From the NCBI GenBank assembly GCA_035629175.1, contig DASPIL010000084.1, positions 1 to 51,484 on the forward strand: DNA of 51,484 nt. Reading direction: 5' to 3'. Below are positions 43,301 to 51,484 of the stretch, one piece after another; position 1 is the stretch's first letter, and every line of letters starts with the position of its first letter. This DNA comes from Verrucomicrobiia bacterium. Lineage in GTDB: Bacteria > Verrucomicrobiota > Verrucomicrobiia > Limisphaerales > DASXHY01. The notes under the pieces are model-generated. The model was not told where the DNA came from. It was given only the letters and a program-made list of their open reading frames with translations, and did not search any database. The position numbers were made by a program, and so were the translations under genes.

Positions 43301-44736
43301 GCGCTGTTGAGAGTGAGAGTGCCGGCGCCAAGCTTGATGAATCCGCCAGTACCGCCATTGCCGAAGCCGTTTGCGAACGTCACGTTATTGGCACCCACAT
43401 CGATTCCAGCTGTGCCGTTGAAATTGATCGGAATCCCCGGGCCAGAAAGATCGAAGGTATTGCCGCTGCCCCAACGCAATGTGCCGCCGCCAAAATTCAC
43501 CGCGGTCGTGGTTTCAACAGCGAGCGGAAGGTTTGCCAGCGACGCAAAATCGAGAACACCGCCGTTCAAATTCAGCGCTCCGATGATGGTGTTGTTTCCG
43601 CGCAGGAGCGCAGTGCCTCCACCGGTCTTCGTGAGGCCATTCGAGCTCACCAAAGGTGCGTTGATTGTCACGCTGTTCTGGTTTACTGCAAGGACGGGCG
43701 CTCCAGCAGGCGATGTGATCCCGGTGTTCAGGCGCAGGATGCTCCCGCCGCTGGCGTTCAAGTTCCAGTTGTTCAATCCCGCCGGCGAGCCGAATCGCAG
43801 TTGTCCGATGGATCGTGATGAATCCAATGTCACCGTGCGATCGGCAGTCAGGTTGACTCCCGTGAAATCCGCGATAAACCCGGCACCATTGGCTGCCAGG
43901 CCACCGGCCCAGTTGTTCGTGACACTCCACGTGCCATCCGCATCGGCAACCCACGATCCATCTGAGAACTGTCCCAGGGTTACTGCGACGTTGCTGAACG
44001 TGAAAACCCCGCCGGCAGCCGTCCAGGTGCTGCCGCCGCTCAGGAATCCCACCTGATCAAAGGAGAACCCGCCTTGGGTTGTGGCTTGCGTGTTGGTGTA
44101 ACGCCCCGCGAACAAATAGGTGCTGGGATCCAGCCCCTGCAGTTTCCAGCGCACCAAGGTGGAAGTCGCGCTGAGCCGGGTTACGGAGATGAAGAAATCG
44201 TAGGTGCCCTCGCCCCAGCCGGCTGCAAACGAAGTCCCAACCAGCCCGGGCTGGGTTGTGCCGGTTCCCGAACCATAAAGTCCCGTGTTTGGAATGCTCC
44301 GCAAATAAAGCCCTCCGCCGCCGCCGCCAGTCGGATTGCCAATCATGTAGCCGGCCCAGCCAGTGTCTGCAGGATTCGATCCCTTATGAAAGAGGCCGAT
44401 CCGGAACTGCACGTTACCCGCCGTATTGACAGGACCCGTCAGGCTTACCTGACCCGTGGCAATCGCGGTGTCTCCAGGATTGTTGAGGGTGATGGTCGTC
44501 CCGAACGGGCTGTTGCCGAAAAGATTCCCGTTAAACACCGCTCCGGTATGCGTGTAGATCGGTGACGTGGTGTTCGCATCGGTCAAAGTCCAATTCGGGT
44601 TTGGTGTGAACGGATCGTTAACCCATGCTGCAACATTGTGCGTCTGCGCTTCGACCCCTGCCGCGCCCAGGCAAAGTGCGAAAGCGATGGGCAGGAGGGT
44701 GCGGGATGGAAACTCCAAACAGGATAAGTGCTTCAT
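40384..44736 (-). CDS. Autotransporter-associated beta-strand repeat (PATR) protein
   Basis: A 1450-residue secreted protein with signal peptide (to about A-A-G-V-E-A-Q). The N-terminal 260 residues look like a beta-sandwich. From about residue 300 the chain is a run of PATR units such as T-L-T-L-N-S-A-V-S-Y-T-G-S-T-I-V-S-N-G and L-T-K-S-G-T-G-V-L-T-L. No C-terminal beta barrel is present; instead it ends with the Verrucomicrobia-type tail (W-I-L-Q-A-Q-T…F-F-R-M-R). It is probably a surface fibre or adhesin exported by another route. Plus-strand frames inside are shadows. Confidence 0.93.
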   Translation of the reverse strand: MKHLSCLEFPSRTLLPIAFALCLGAAGVEAQTHNVAAWVNDPFTPNPNWTLTDANTTSPIYTHTGAVFNGNLFGNSPFGTTITLNNPGDTAIATGQVSLTGPVNTAGNVQFRIGLFHKGSNPADTGWAGYMIGNPTGGGGGGLYLRSIPNTGLYGSGTGTTQPGLVGTSFAAGWGEGTYDFFISVTRLSATSTLVRWKLQGLDPSTYLFAGRYTNTQATTQGGFSFDQVGFLSGGSTWTAAGGVFTFSNVAVTLGQFSDGSWVADADGTWSVTNNWAGGLAANGAGFIADFTGVNLTADRTVTLDSSRSIGQLRFGSPAGLNNWNLNASGGSILRLNTGITSPAGAPVLAVNQNSVTINAPLVSSNGLTKTGGGTALLRGNNTIIGALNLNGGVLDFASLANLPLAVETTTAVNFGGGTLRWGSGNTFDLSGPGIPINFNGTAGIDVGANNVTFANGFGNGGTGGFIKLGAGTLTLNSAVSYTGSTIVSNGVLSLGAAGSIGSSTNIVVGAGATFNVSAVAGGLTLGFGQQLGGSGTVVGSVADGFGSIIAPGTGAGTLTVNGGLALNGGGTLNFELSDTTVAGGGVNDLIAVTGNLNIAGSTTLNVNLLAGAPGLGTYTLFTYNTFSGAVENLVAPPGFVITNNTTAKTIGLIVAHVPAVLTWDGDGSGNAWDVGITPNWIQSGTNQVFFTGDAVTFDNSGSANPPVNIAGLVSPGSVTVNSSQDYTFITGNSGGIATGRLTKSGTGVLTLETDNSYTGPTVINAGTLQVGGPNLGGANGTLGSGPTTNNATLLFNRSSDYTYTNVISGAGNITNLGGSGAITLSGNVSGGVVSIAGAGTLVLSGSNSYTGATIISAGSLNPRNPNALGTTAAGTIIENGARMYLDANIDFNGEAVSVAGGGPDSAGALRKGGNGVTTWSGAVSLTADSVIGVDGGATLNLTHANGISGNGFSLTLAGGGNGTVAGPINLGIGSLTKNDGGTWTVAATNTYTGKTFINGGTLAIPALSALGGIAAFAPDFVTLNGGSLGVTTNLAFADGLRGFTVSGAAGGFNVGSGFSLVISNDITGSGTLTKSGAGTLILAGPNTFTGILNVDTAANGASDGSLRVAHPGAISGVQSPIAIRNTLGGSSTLELDGTRGNITVSQEITIAGRSPAIPAIQSVTGNNTLAGNLTLNPGGTRYVIQSDAGLLTLAGNVTATTDDAQVITFQGSGDISLTGIIADGLNPMGVAKQGSGTLNVMSANTYTGATTVSGGALGGSGTIAGPVTISAGGTLSPGVGIGTLTINNSLTLSGNAFVEVNKSTGTRDQVVGVTSIAYGGSLTVSNVSGTLAPGDSFQIFPAVSFTGNFSSVTGGGVNWNFNPTNGTLTVIGGGLPTTPTNITFSVSGGNMTLSWPASYTGWILQAQTNTLAAGLSTNWSDLPGSASVNSIMVPVNASNGAVFFRMRRP

Positions 44737-45247
44737 AATCTTGAAACGTTCTGCTGTTTCTGCATTGCGGGTTGCTCAACCTGTCGTGACTGACGAATTC
44801 CAGACCTCGGCTGGAAGTTGTGGCTGTTGAATGGACCGGTTCTATCACAGACGCAGGAAAATTGCTTCCCCCAAACGGGTGATTTTTTTCCACGGCCATG
44901 TCATGGCGGCAGGCATCCTTGCCCGTGGTGGAACCGGGCTTCCAGCCCTGTGGAAGGAACCTCAAGCCGTGAGAATTGACAGGATCTGAGTGTCTCTCGT
45001 GCTTAACGGTTTTCCTGGCGGCAGGGATGCACGCCCACTATGTCAGGCAAGATGCCTGACGCCATCCTTGCACCGAAAAATAGCCCGCCGATCGTTTCAC
45101 GCTCGACAGGTTTCCCATCGAAGGCCATTATCCTGCCCGAATACGGCCTGTGCCCCAAGAGCAGGCGGACCCGGTAAGACTCATCATTATGAATATGGAG
45201 GCGGACTTCCGACCCTTTGAGAGGTTCGCAATTGATCCCAATCTGCA
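44737..45247. other. Divergent promoter region with repeat-like tracts
   Basis: About 510 bases between divergent large secreted genes. No gene is seen. The region contains 'GGCAGGCATCCTTGCC' and 'GGCAAGATGCCTGAC'-type short inverted tracts (44910-44960 and 45040-45080) typical of interspersed repeats in such genomes. Promoters for both sides must be here. Confidence 0.45.
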
Positions 45248-48200
45248 ATGAAACGCATCCTCTTCGTCACCTCCCTCGTTCTGCTCGTCGGATTGTCTGT
45301 TCTATGGACTCTGCGATCTCCACGAAATCCGGTTGTTTCCGCATTGCCACGCGCGAGCGCGGCGCCCCTTGCTGACAACCTGGAGCAACCGTCTTCCGCT
45401 CCAACCCACATCGCCTCTGCACTGCCGCGTGTCGCAACCCCGCCGTTGAACACAAACAGTTCACGCGAGACAAACGCGTTTTCGGTCTTTAACGATTGGA
45501 TGGCCACGAGGCGGACCAACGCATCAGCCTCTACAGACGCCCAGGGCGAGGCGCTTGCCTGGAAAAGACGCGAGGCAATGCTGCAGTTGATCCAGAACGA
45601 TCCCGAACGCGCACTGGCTCACGCCGCACCGTTCGCATGGCGGCAGCAACTCCCCTCCCAGATCACTCGGCACCTGGAAACGTGGGTGGATGGCCGGGGT
45701 TCCTTCGAAGTTGCAATGGCGCAAATGCAAACCGGAACCCGCACCTATCGCTGGGTCGTCATCGGCGAGCAACGCTACGACGCTTTCGTTTACGGCCGGC
45801 TTCGGACTGAACCTTCGCGAACAAACGTGCCGCTGCACGGCATCGTTCTTGACAACAAGATGGCCGTTAGTTCCGAACCTGTGCGGAAGCTGGACTCCTC
45901 AGAAGCGGCGCGTCGCGACTCTTCCTCTGGCGTGAAACGCTGCCGCGTCTGCCTGGAGTACTTTACGTTCCCCGGTGACGGTGTCGCGGCTGAGCTGGGC
46001 GGCGAGGTGGGCTGGTTCTGCAGTCCAGAACACCTGCAGGTCGTCAATTCACAGTGGAAAACTGCGGCGTTTGCCGGACGAAGCGCCGCGCAGATCGTTG
46101 CGGGCGGTGGGAGTTCCTGGACCTTCGGCCGGAAAACGCTTCTCTACATTCGCGTCAATTTCCCCGATGACCTCACGGAACCGGTTTCCGAGGCGGACGC
46201 CTACAACACGATGAATGCGGTGAACCATTTCTACACGGAGAGTTCCTACAATCAAACGTGGATCACGACAACCGTCACGCCGCTGGTCACTGTGCGGGAG
46301 ACACGATCGTGGTACAGCACCGCCGGGCCGTCGGCACTGCTAAGCCACGCACGCGACGCCGCGCGGAAGGCAGGCTTTGATACGGCGAATTACGACCTCG
46401 ACATCGTCAGCCACACCAGTGTGCCTGGCTACGATTGGGCGGGATTGGGCGCTGTGGGCGGAAAAGGCACCTGGCTGCAGGCCTACGATTTTCGCGTGAC
46501 TGCGCATGAACTTGGCCACAACTACGGCATACTGCACGCGAACTTCTGGGACACCACGACCAACCTGAGCAGCGTCGTTGGCGTGGGTACCAACCGTGAA
46601 TATGGAAACGTGTTCGATACGATGGGTGCCGCGGGAACGCCTGCAAACCACTTCAACGCAGTGTTCAAAGGCCAGCTGGACTGGCTTTCCACCTCCTCGG
46701 TTCATGATGTGACCACCAATGGCGTTTTCCGAATGTACCCGCTCGACCTTCCAGAGCGGATCAACGGACGGAAATATGCCGCGAGAATTCGCAAGGATTT
46801 CGAGCGGGATTACTGGCTCGAATTGCGGCATCGCTTCACCAACAATGTGTCCATCCGCAACGGCGTGTTGTTGAATTGGTCGCCGTGGTCGGGAAGCGAC
46901 GGCGGAACGGACCTGCTGGATACCACGCCCGAAACTCCCAACCTGGGCGACTCCGCAGTCGTGATCGGCCGGACGTTCACGGATCCTGTGGGTGAAGTCC
47001 ACATCACGCCAATTGGACGCAGCCAGGTGAACGTTGATCCGTGGATCGATGTTCGGGTGCAGATTGGATCGGATCCGCTGAACCTTCCGCCGTTTCTTGC
47101 CGTTGAGATCAGCCAGACCAACGTGGCGCCCAACCAACCCGTCTCGTTCCATGCCACCGCCACAGACCGGAACAACGATTCCCTGGCATATTTTTGGCGA
47201 TTCGATGACGGAACGTTTTCTACGAACAATCAGCCATGGATTCTCAAAGGGTGGTCAGCTCCGGGCGAACACGTCGTGCGCTGCGAAGTCAGCGACATGA
47301 AAGGCGGGCGCGCGAGCGTCAATGCCTTGGTGACGGTTGGCCAGCCCCAGGGTTTCCGCGTCAGCGGCATCATCCTGGACGCCAACGACGATCCCATCGA
47401 AGGCGTCCGCGTTGACAACGGCGCCGACGGGCAACCTGGCGACAAATTTTCGTTCACTGACAGTGACGGCTATTTCGTGCTGCCCGGCTTGTCGGGAGAT
47501 TTGATGCTGGCGGCAACGAAATACGGTTACTCCTTTACGAACTTGAATGGAGACGGGCCCATGTTCGTGGAAGGGAACACCAACGTAAACTTTCTGGCGC
47601 TCCCACAGCCGACGCTGCGCATCACCGTCACAACCAATCGCTTCATCGAGAACGCGCAGACCAATGCGGAGTTGCGGATCGCGCGAACCGGCAGCACGAA
47701 TGAGGACCAAACCTTGACCCTGTGGGTGGCGGGCTCAGCCGAGCTGGGCAACGACATCAACGTCAATCCTGCACTCACCTCCGGCAGCAATTCTGTCGTC
47801 ATTCCCGCGGGAGAGGAGTATGTCACCTTCACGGTTTCGCCTGTGAACAACACCATCACTGAAGCCACCGAGACGATGAGCTTCACGTTGATCGAGGATC
47901 CCAGTTACCCCCTGACCGCGCCCGGCGAGGCGCGGATTACCGTCATCGACGATGATTCCTCCGCTGTTCCGCTGGTGACGCTTGGCGTGCATGTTTCCCA
48001 GATCGTGGAAAACGGCATCGATTCAGCCGCGTTTGTGTTTTCGCGCAGCGGATCCACTGCAAGCCCATTGCAGGTCGTCTACAACGTCTCAGGCAGCGCA
48101 ACTGCCGGGACGGACTATCCCACCCTCGTTGGAGTATTAGTCATTCCCGCGGGCAGCAGCAGCGCGCGATTGGAGTTCAAGCCACATGATGACAAGGACG

Positions 48201-51200
48201 TAGAGGCGGACGAAACCGTCACGGTGACATTGTCTCCGAATCCCGCCTATACGGGCGGCGGGGCTGCCGCAACGACGACCATCATCGACGATGACCTGCT
48301 CGTCGTCAGCGCCAGCCCGGCGTCTCGGGCCGTGGAAGGCACCACGCCGGCCCGCTTCACACTTAAACGCGATGGCGACAAATCCGCAAACCTTGTTGTG
48401 TTCTACACCCTGAGTGGCAGCGCAAACGGGGGCGAGGATTATCAGAACCCAACTGGGGCCGTGATGATTCCGGCGGGGCAGACCACGGCAGACGTTGTAA
48501 TCACAACCATCGACGATGCGCTTGTCGAGGGCGATGAGTCGATCACATTGACGGTTACGGGAAGCCCGTCGTACGACGTGGATAACCCGGCTGCAGCCAC
48601 TGTGTTGATCATGGATAATGAGAAGCAGACTGTGACGGTCGACACTGTCATTGCGTCCGCGTCCGAACCCGGCAGCGACTTCGCGTCGTTTACGATCTCA
48701 CGGGGCTCTGTCGTTTCGGGGAATCTTGCCGTGCCGATCAGGATAAGCGGATCGGCCATTCCTGGAACCGACTATGTGCCACTCGACAGCGTTGTGACGA
48801 TTCCGAATGGTTCCAGTTCCGTGGGCCTGGACGTGATTGTCTTCGACGACCTGCATCGGGAGGAAACAGAACAGGTGATTGTCACCCTTGTGCCCGGCAC
48901 CAATTACAACGTGGGGAACACGGGCGCCCAGGTTCTGATCATGGACAACGACGACTTCGCCGTTCCTGCGGTTGGCTTCTCGTTTCTTGCGTCACAGGCG
49001 TTCGAACACGAATCACCAGGCATCAGCGTGGCTCTCAGTTACACCTCGACAGTTCCTGTCGCCGTGAACTTTCGCGTTCTTGGAGGCACAGCAACGCCGG
49101 CCGACTACACGCTGGGTGGCGGGCAGATTACGTTTGAGCCCGGCGAGAGCGCGATTTCCCTTCCGCTGTCAATCATCGATGACACCATCGTGGAAGCCGA
49201 CGAAACGATTCGCCTGACGCTTTACGATCCCGAGAGTGCCACGCACGATGGCTACAGGATTCATACGCAAACGATCCTGGACAACGACGGTGCCGCATTG
49301 TCGGTGACCAGTATGGGTGATGCGTTCGAAGCCGGCGGGGTGGCTGGAAAATTCCGGATCACACGCACGGGAAACACAAATCTCGCGCAGCCGATTTTGG
49401 TCCAGGTGACCGGCACCGCCAGCGCCCCGAGTGACTACACGCCCATCGGAACCAACGTCGTCATTCCAGCGGGACTCACGTTCGTGGATGTTCCTGTCGC
49501 CGCTGCTGATGATGGGACGGTGGAGCTCGATGAAACTGTGGTATTTACGCTCATTGGCGCAAGCGGTTGCAGAATTGCGGCTCCGCGGTCAGCGACGCTG
49601 CAGATCATCGACAACGACCCCAACGCCTTGCCCGTGGTGTCCTTGTCGTCGACCAACAAACCTTACGCCGTGGAGGGTGGCGCGATTGGCGAATTTATTA
49701 TTTCGCGAACAGGATCAACCGCGTCTCCCTTGAACGTCGCGTTCACGATGAGCGGCGTGGCCGGAAACGGCAGTGACTTTCAGCTTCTCACCAACGGAGT
49801 TACCATTCCCGCGGGTCAGATGGCGGCGATCGTTCCTGTCCTGCCGATCGATGACAATCTGCTGGAGGGCGAGGAATCCGTGATTCTGACCCTGACCATC
49901 CAGCCGCAATACCGGGTCGCCTTCGCCGGCGGCGCAGCCATTACACTTCAGGATAACGAACAAAATGTACGGGTGGAACCAAGCGACCTCGAAGGATCGG
50001 AACCCGGCACCGACCCGGCGGCGTTTACCTTCACACGCTTTGGAACCACGAATACGCCCGTGCAGGTTTTCTTCACGATCGGTGGAACGGCGGGTGGCGG
50101 AACAGACTACTCGGCGCTCGGAAACTCCGTCACCATCCCTGCTGGCAGCCTAAGCGCAACACTGCCGGTCCTGCCGTTGGACGATGCCCTGGTTGAAGGT
50201 CCCGAAACCGTGACGTTGACGCTCCAGAGCCACGCGGCTTATCAACTCGGCACTCCTGTGTCAGCAACCGTCACCGTGCAGGATGACGAGCCAGCATTCA
50301 CAATCGTTGCGATAAACTCATCCGTGACGGAGGGCGCACCTGAACCCGGAACATTCCGAATCCTGCGCGCTGGGGATCCGTTCCGCGATGTGACCGCACG
50401 CATCGCACTGGGAGGGACGGCAACCTTTGGCGTTGATTACCCTCCGTTCGGCACGAACATTTTATTCAACTGTGGCGTCATTGCCGTGGACCTGCCGGTG
50501 TATCCCACCAATGAACTTTCCGTGGAAGCGCTCGAAACGGTTTCAGCACGGCTCCTGCCGCACGCCAGCTATACCATCCTTTCACCGAGCAATGCAGTGA
50601 TCAGCGTTACGGACGCTGCGACATTCCGCGCTCCGCAGGTGCGATTAACCAGTCCGACCGCCAGCCCGATATTTCTGCTCGGAACAAATGCCAACATCAT
50701 CCTTGAAGCGGAAGTCATCGACGATGGTGATAGCAATACGCTCGTGACGTTGCTTTGGACCAATGTGGCAGGACCGTCAGACGTGACCTTCACGAACACC
50801 GACCAGGCGATCACCACCGCCAGCTTCACCAATAGCGGCGTCTATGTGCTTCGACTCATGGCGGAGGAGAATCAACTGACGAACCACGTGGATCTCACGG
50901 TCCTGGTGGACACGTTGGGCGTGCTGTCCAGCAATGTCCTGCGCTGGAGTTTCGACGAAGGCAGCGGCACGAACGTTTCCGATGCCTCAGGGAACGGGCG
51001 GCACGGCGTCATCGTTGGCCCTGCAAGCTGGACCACGAACGGCGTGACCGGAAGGGCGCTGCGCCTCAATGGAACGAACAACTTTGTCCAGGAAGCCGTC
51101 GCATCAGGCCTGTTCAACGGGATGAAACAATTCACGCTTTCGATGTGGATTTCCGCAACTGGTTCCGTCGCTGACCGTGGAATATTCGCGGCAGATCGCG

Positions 51201-51484
51201 CCGCGAGTCCCACGTTGAGTCTCTCCATGCGCGCGGCGGCATCGTGCGGAATAGCGACAAATACGATGGAGGCAACGCTCGCGTCGGACCGCGGCGATAC
51301 GCGCCGCATCAGCAGCGGCAATCGTTTCACGAACGGCTGGCAGCAACTCACGCTTGCCTGGAGCAACGGATTGGCGCCCGCACTTTTCGTTAACGGCCAG
51401 CTGGATCAACCCGGCAGCCAGATGGTCCCATTGCGTGGCGTGCTCACAAACAGCGCGGAGTTCCTGATCGGCAAGGGCCCCCTG
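45248..51484 (+). CDS. Secreted metzincin protease with Calx-beta array (3'-truncated)
   Basis: Starts at the ATG at 45248 (M-K-R-I-L-F-V-T-S-L-V-L-L-V-G-L, signal anchor) and stays open to the window end, 2079 codons, so the C-terminus is missing. A zinc-protease motif H-E-L-G-H-N-Y-G-I-L-H lies at 420-430 (HExxHxxGxxH, metzincin type), with a Met-turn-like D-T-M-G at Met459; this resembles gametolysin (M11) proteases. It is followed by a PKD-like domain (about 47090-47330), a carboxypeptidase-regulatory-like domain (47340-47600), nine Calx-beta-like modules of about 110 residues (47620-50625), a REJ/PKD-like segment and a LamG domain at the edge. The propeptide contains a C232-x-x-C235…C258-x3-H262 cluster. 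It should be a large surface or secreted protease. Confidence 0.9.
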   Translation, partial: MKRILFVTSLVLLVGLSVLWTLRSPRNPVVSALPRASAAPLADNLEQPSSAPTHIASALPRVATPPLNTNSSRETNAFSVFNDWMATRRTNASASTDAQGEALAWKRREAMLQLIQNDPERALAHAAPFAWRQQLPSQITRHLETWVDGRGSFEVAMAQMQTGTRTYRWVVIGEQRYDAFVYGRLRTEPSRTNVPLHGIVLDNKMAVSSEPVRKLDSSEAARRDSSSGVKRCRVCLEYFTFPGDGVAAELGGEVGWFCSPEHLQVVNSQWKTAAFAGRSAAQIVAGGGSSWTFGRKTLLYIRVNFPDDLTEPVSEADAYNTMNAVNHFYTESSYNQTWITTTVTPLVTVRETRSWYSTAGPSALLSHARDAARKAGFDTANYDLDIVSHTSVPGYDWAGLGAVGGKGTWLQAYDFRVTAHELGHNYGILHANFWDTTTNLSSVVGVGTNREYGNVFDTMGAAGTPANHFNAVFKGQLDWLSTSSVHDVTTNGVFRMYPLDLPERINGRKYAARIRKDFERDYWLELRHRFTNNVSIRNGVLLNWSPWSGSDGGTDLLDTTPETPNLGDSAVVIGRTFTDPVGEVHITPIGRSQVNVDPWIDVRVQIGSDPLNLPPFLAVEISQTNVAPNQPVSFHATATDRNNDSLAYFWRFDDGTFSTNNQPWILKGWSAPGEHVVRCEVSDMKGGRASVNALVTVGQPQGFRVSGIILDANDDPIEGVRVDNGADGQPGDKFSFTDSDGYFVLPGLSGDLMLAATKYGYSFTNLNGDGPMFVEGNTNVNFLALPQPTLRITVTTNRFIENAQTNAELRIARTGSTNEDQTLTLWVAGSAELGNDINVNPALTSGSNSVVIPAGEEYVTFTVSPVNNTITEATETMSFTLIEDPSYPLTAPGEARITVIDDDSSAVPLVTLGVHVSQIVENGIDSAAFVFSRSGSTASPLQVVYNVSGSATAGTDYPTLVGVLVIPAGSSSARLEFKPHDDKDVEADETVTVTLSPNPAYTGGGAAATTTIIDDDLLVVSASPASRAVEGTTPARFTLKRDGDKSANLVVFYTLSGSANGGEDYQNPTGAVMIPAGQTTADVVITTIDDALVEGDESITLTVTGSPSYDVDNPAAATVLIMDNEKQTVTVDTVIASASEPGSDFASFTISRGSVVSGNLAVPIRISGSAIPGTDYVPLDSVVTIPNGSSSVGLDVIVFDDLHREETEQVIVTLVPGTNYNVGNTGAQVLIMDNDDFAVPAVGFSFLASQAFEHESPGISVALSYTSTVPVAVNFRVLGGTATPADYTLGGGQITFEPGESAISLPLSIIDDTIVEADETIRLTLYDPESATHDGYRIHTQTILDNDGAALSVTSMGDAFEAGGVAGKFRITRTGNTNLAQPILVQVTGTASAPSDYTPIGTNVVIPAGLTFVDVPVAAADDGTVELDETVVFTLIGASGCRIAAPRSATLQIIDNDPNALPVVSLSSTNKPYAVEGGAIGEFIISRTGSTASPLNVAFTMSGVAGNGSDFQLLTNGVTIPAGQMAAIVPVLPIDDNLLEGEESVILTLTIQPQYRVAFAGGAAITLQDNEQNVRVEPSDLEGSEPGTDPAAFTFTRFGTTNTPVQVFFTIGGTAGGGTDYSALGNSVTIPAGSLSATLPVLPLDDALVEGPETVTLTLQSHAAYQLGTPVSATVTVQDDEPAFTIVAINSSVTEGAPEPGTFRILRAGDPFRDVTARIALGGTATFGVDYPPFGTNILFNCGVIAVDLPVYPTNELSVEALETVSARLLPHASYTILSPSNAVISVTDAATFRAPQVRLTSPTASPIFLLGTNANIILEAEVIDDGDSNTLVTLLWTNVAGPSDVTFTNTDQAITTASFTNSGVYVLRLMAEENQLTNHVDLTVLVDTLGVLSSNVLRWSFDEGSGTNVSDASGNGRHGVIVGPASWTTNGVTGRALRLNGTNNFVQEAVASGLFNGMKQFTLSMWISATGSVADRGIFAADRAASPTLSLSMRAAASCGIATNTMEATLASDRGDTRRISSGNRFTNGWQQLTLAWSNGLAPALFVNGQLDQPGSQMVPLRGVLTNSAEFLIGKGPL

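Noticed and set aside
42941-44056. 371-codon plus-strand frame inside the PATR gene
   Set aside because: The repeat-rich composition of the true gene produces P/V-rich shadow peptides; no signal peptide or known domain.

Overview
The window looks like chromosomal DNA of a free-living, moderately GC-rich member of the Verrucomicrobiota, probably close to the Pedosphaera/Limisphaera group. This rests on several signs: giant secreted proteins ending in a 'W-x-LQ-x-T…FYR-x-x' type tail, autotransporter-associated beta-strand repeats, a pseudopilin with a [18 protein letters not shown] leader, many multihaem cytochromes, and interspersed GC-rich hairpin repeats. The assignment is an inference from gene content; no ribosomal marker is present.

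Left part (1-11.3 kb): a compact minus-strand operon reads from 10989 down to 718. In order it encodes a NurA-type nuclease, a HerA-type ATPase, a large N6-adenine DNA methylase with an N-terminal nuclease-like region (split by an apparent one-base frameshift), a GHKL ATPase, a coiled-coil protein that looks like the GHKL protein's displaced tail, a Rossmann methyltransferase-like protein, and a B12-binding radical SAM enzyme. Junctions are only 3-23 bases apart or overlap. The operon lies next to an initiator tRNA gene, and a truncated AAA/OLD-like ATPase remnant lies at the far left. I read this as a multi-gene anti-invader or DNA-modification island. It does not match the gene lists of BREX, DISARM or Dnd as I know them, and it is the best candidate here for an undescribed system.

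Middle-left (11.3-15.7 kb): a small hypothetical gene, then about 1.3 kb of non-coding DNA with two unusual repeat structures (a degenerate array with a period of about 20-21 bp, and two 156-bp hairpin-bearing direct repeats). A clear cobalamin riboswitch with a downstream intrinsic terminator precedes a secreted protein and a pseudopilin that overlap by ATGA.

Middle (15.7-25.4 kb): a minus-strand cytochrome cluster encodes 29 recognisable haem-binding motifs in five proteins: two multihaem/cytochrome b fusions, a NapC/NirT-like membrane cytochrome and two small monohaem cytochromes. Together they form a plausible quinol-to-periplasm electron route. It is followed by a radical SAM protein and three stand-alone receiver-domain proteins.

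Right part (25.5-51.5 kb): exopolysaccharide genes (a Wzz/kinase-like/Wza-like fusion, a Wza-like lipoprotein and a DUF2167-like membrane protein). These are followed by a 2257-residue secreted C25-like/GH9 protein with three copies of a private beta module, malate dehydrogenase, a zinc-ribbon protein, a 1450-residue PATR adhesin-like protein, and the first 2079 codons of a secreted metzincin-type protease with nine Calx-beta-like modules, which runs off the window end. This half is devoted to surface polysaccharide, polymer degradation and adhesion.
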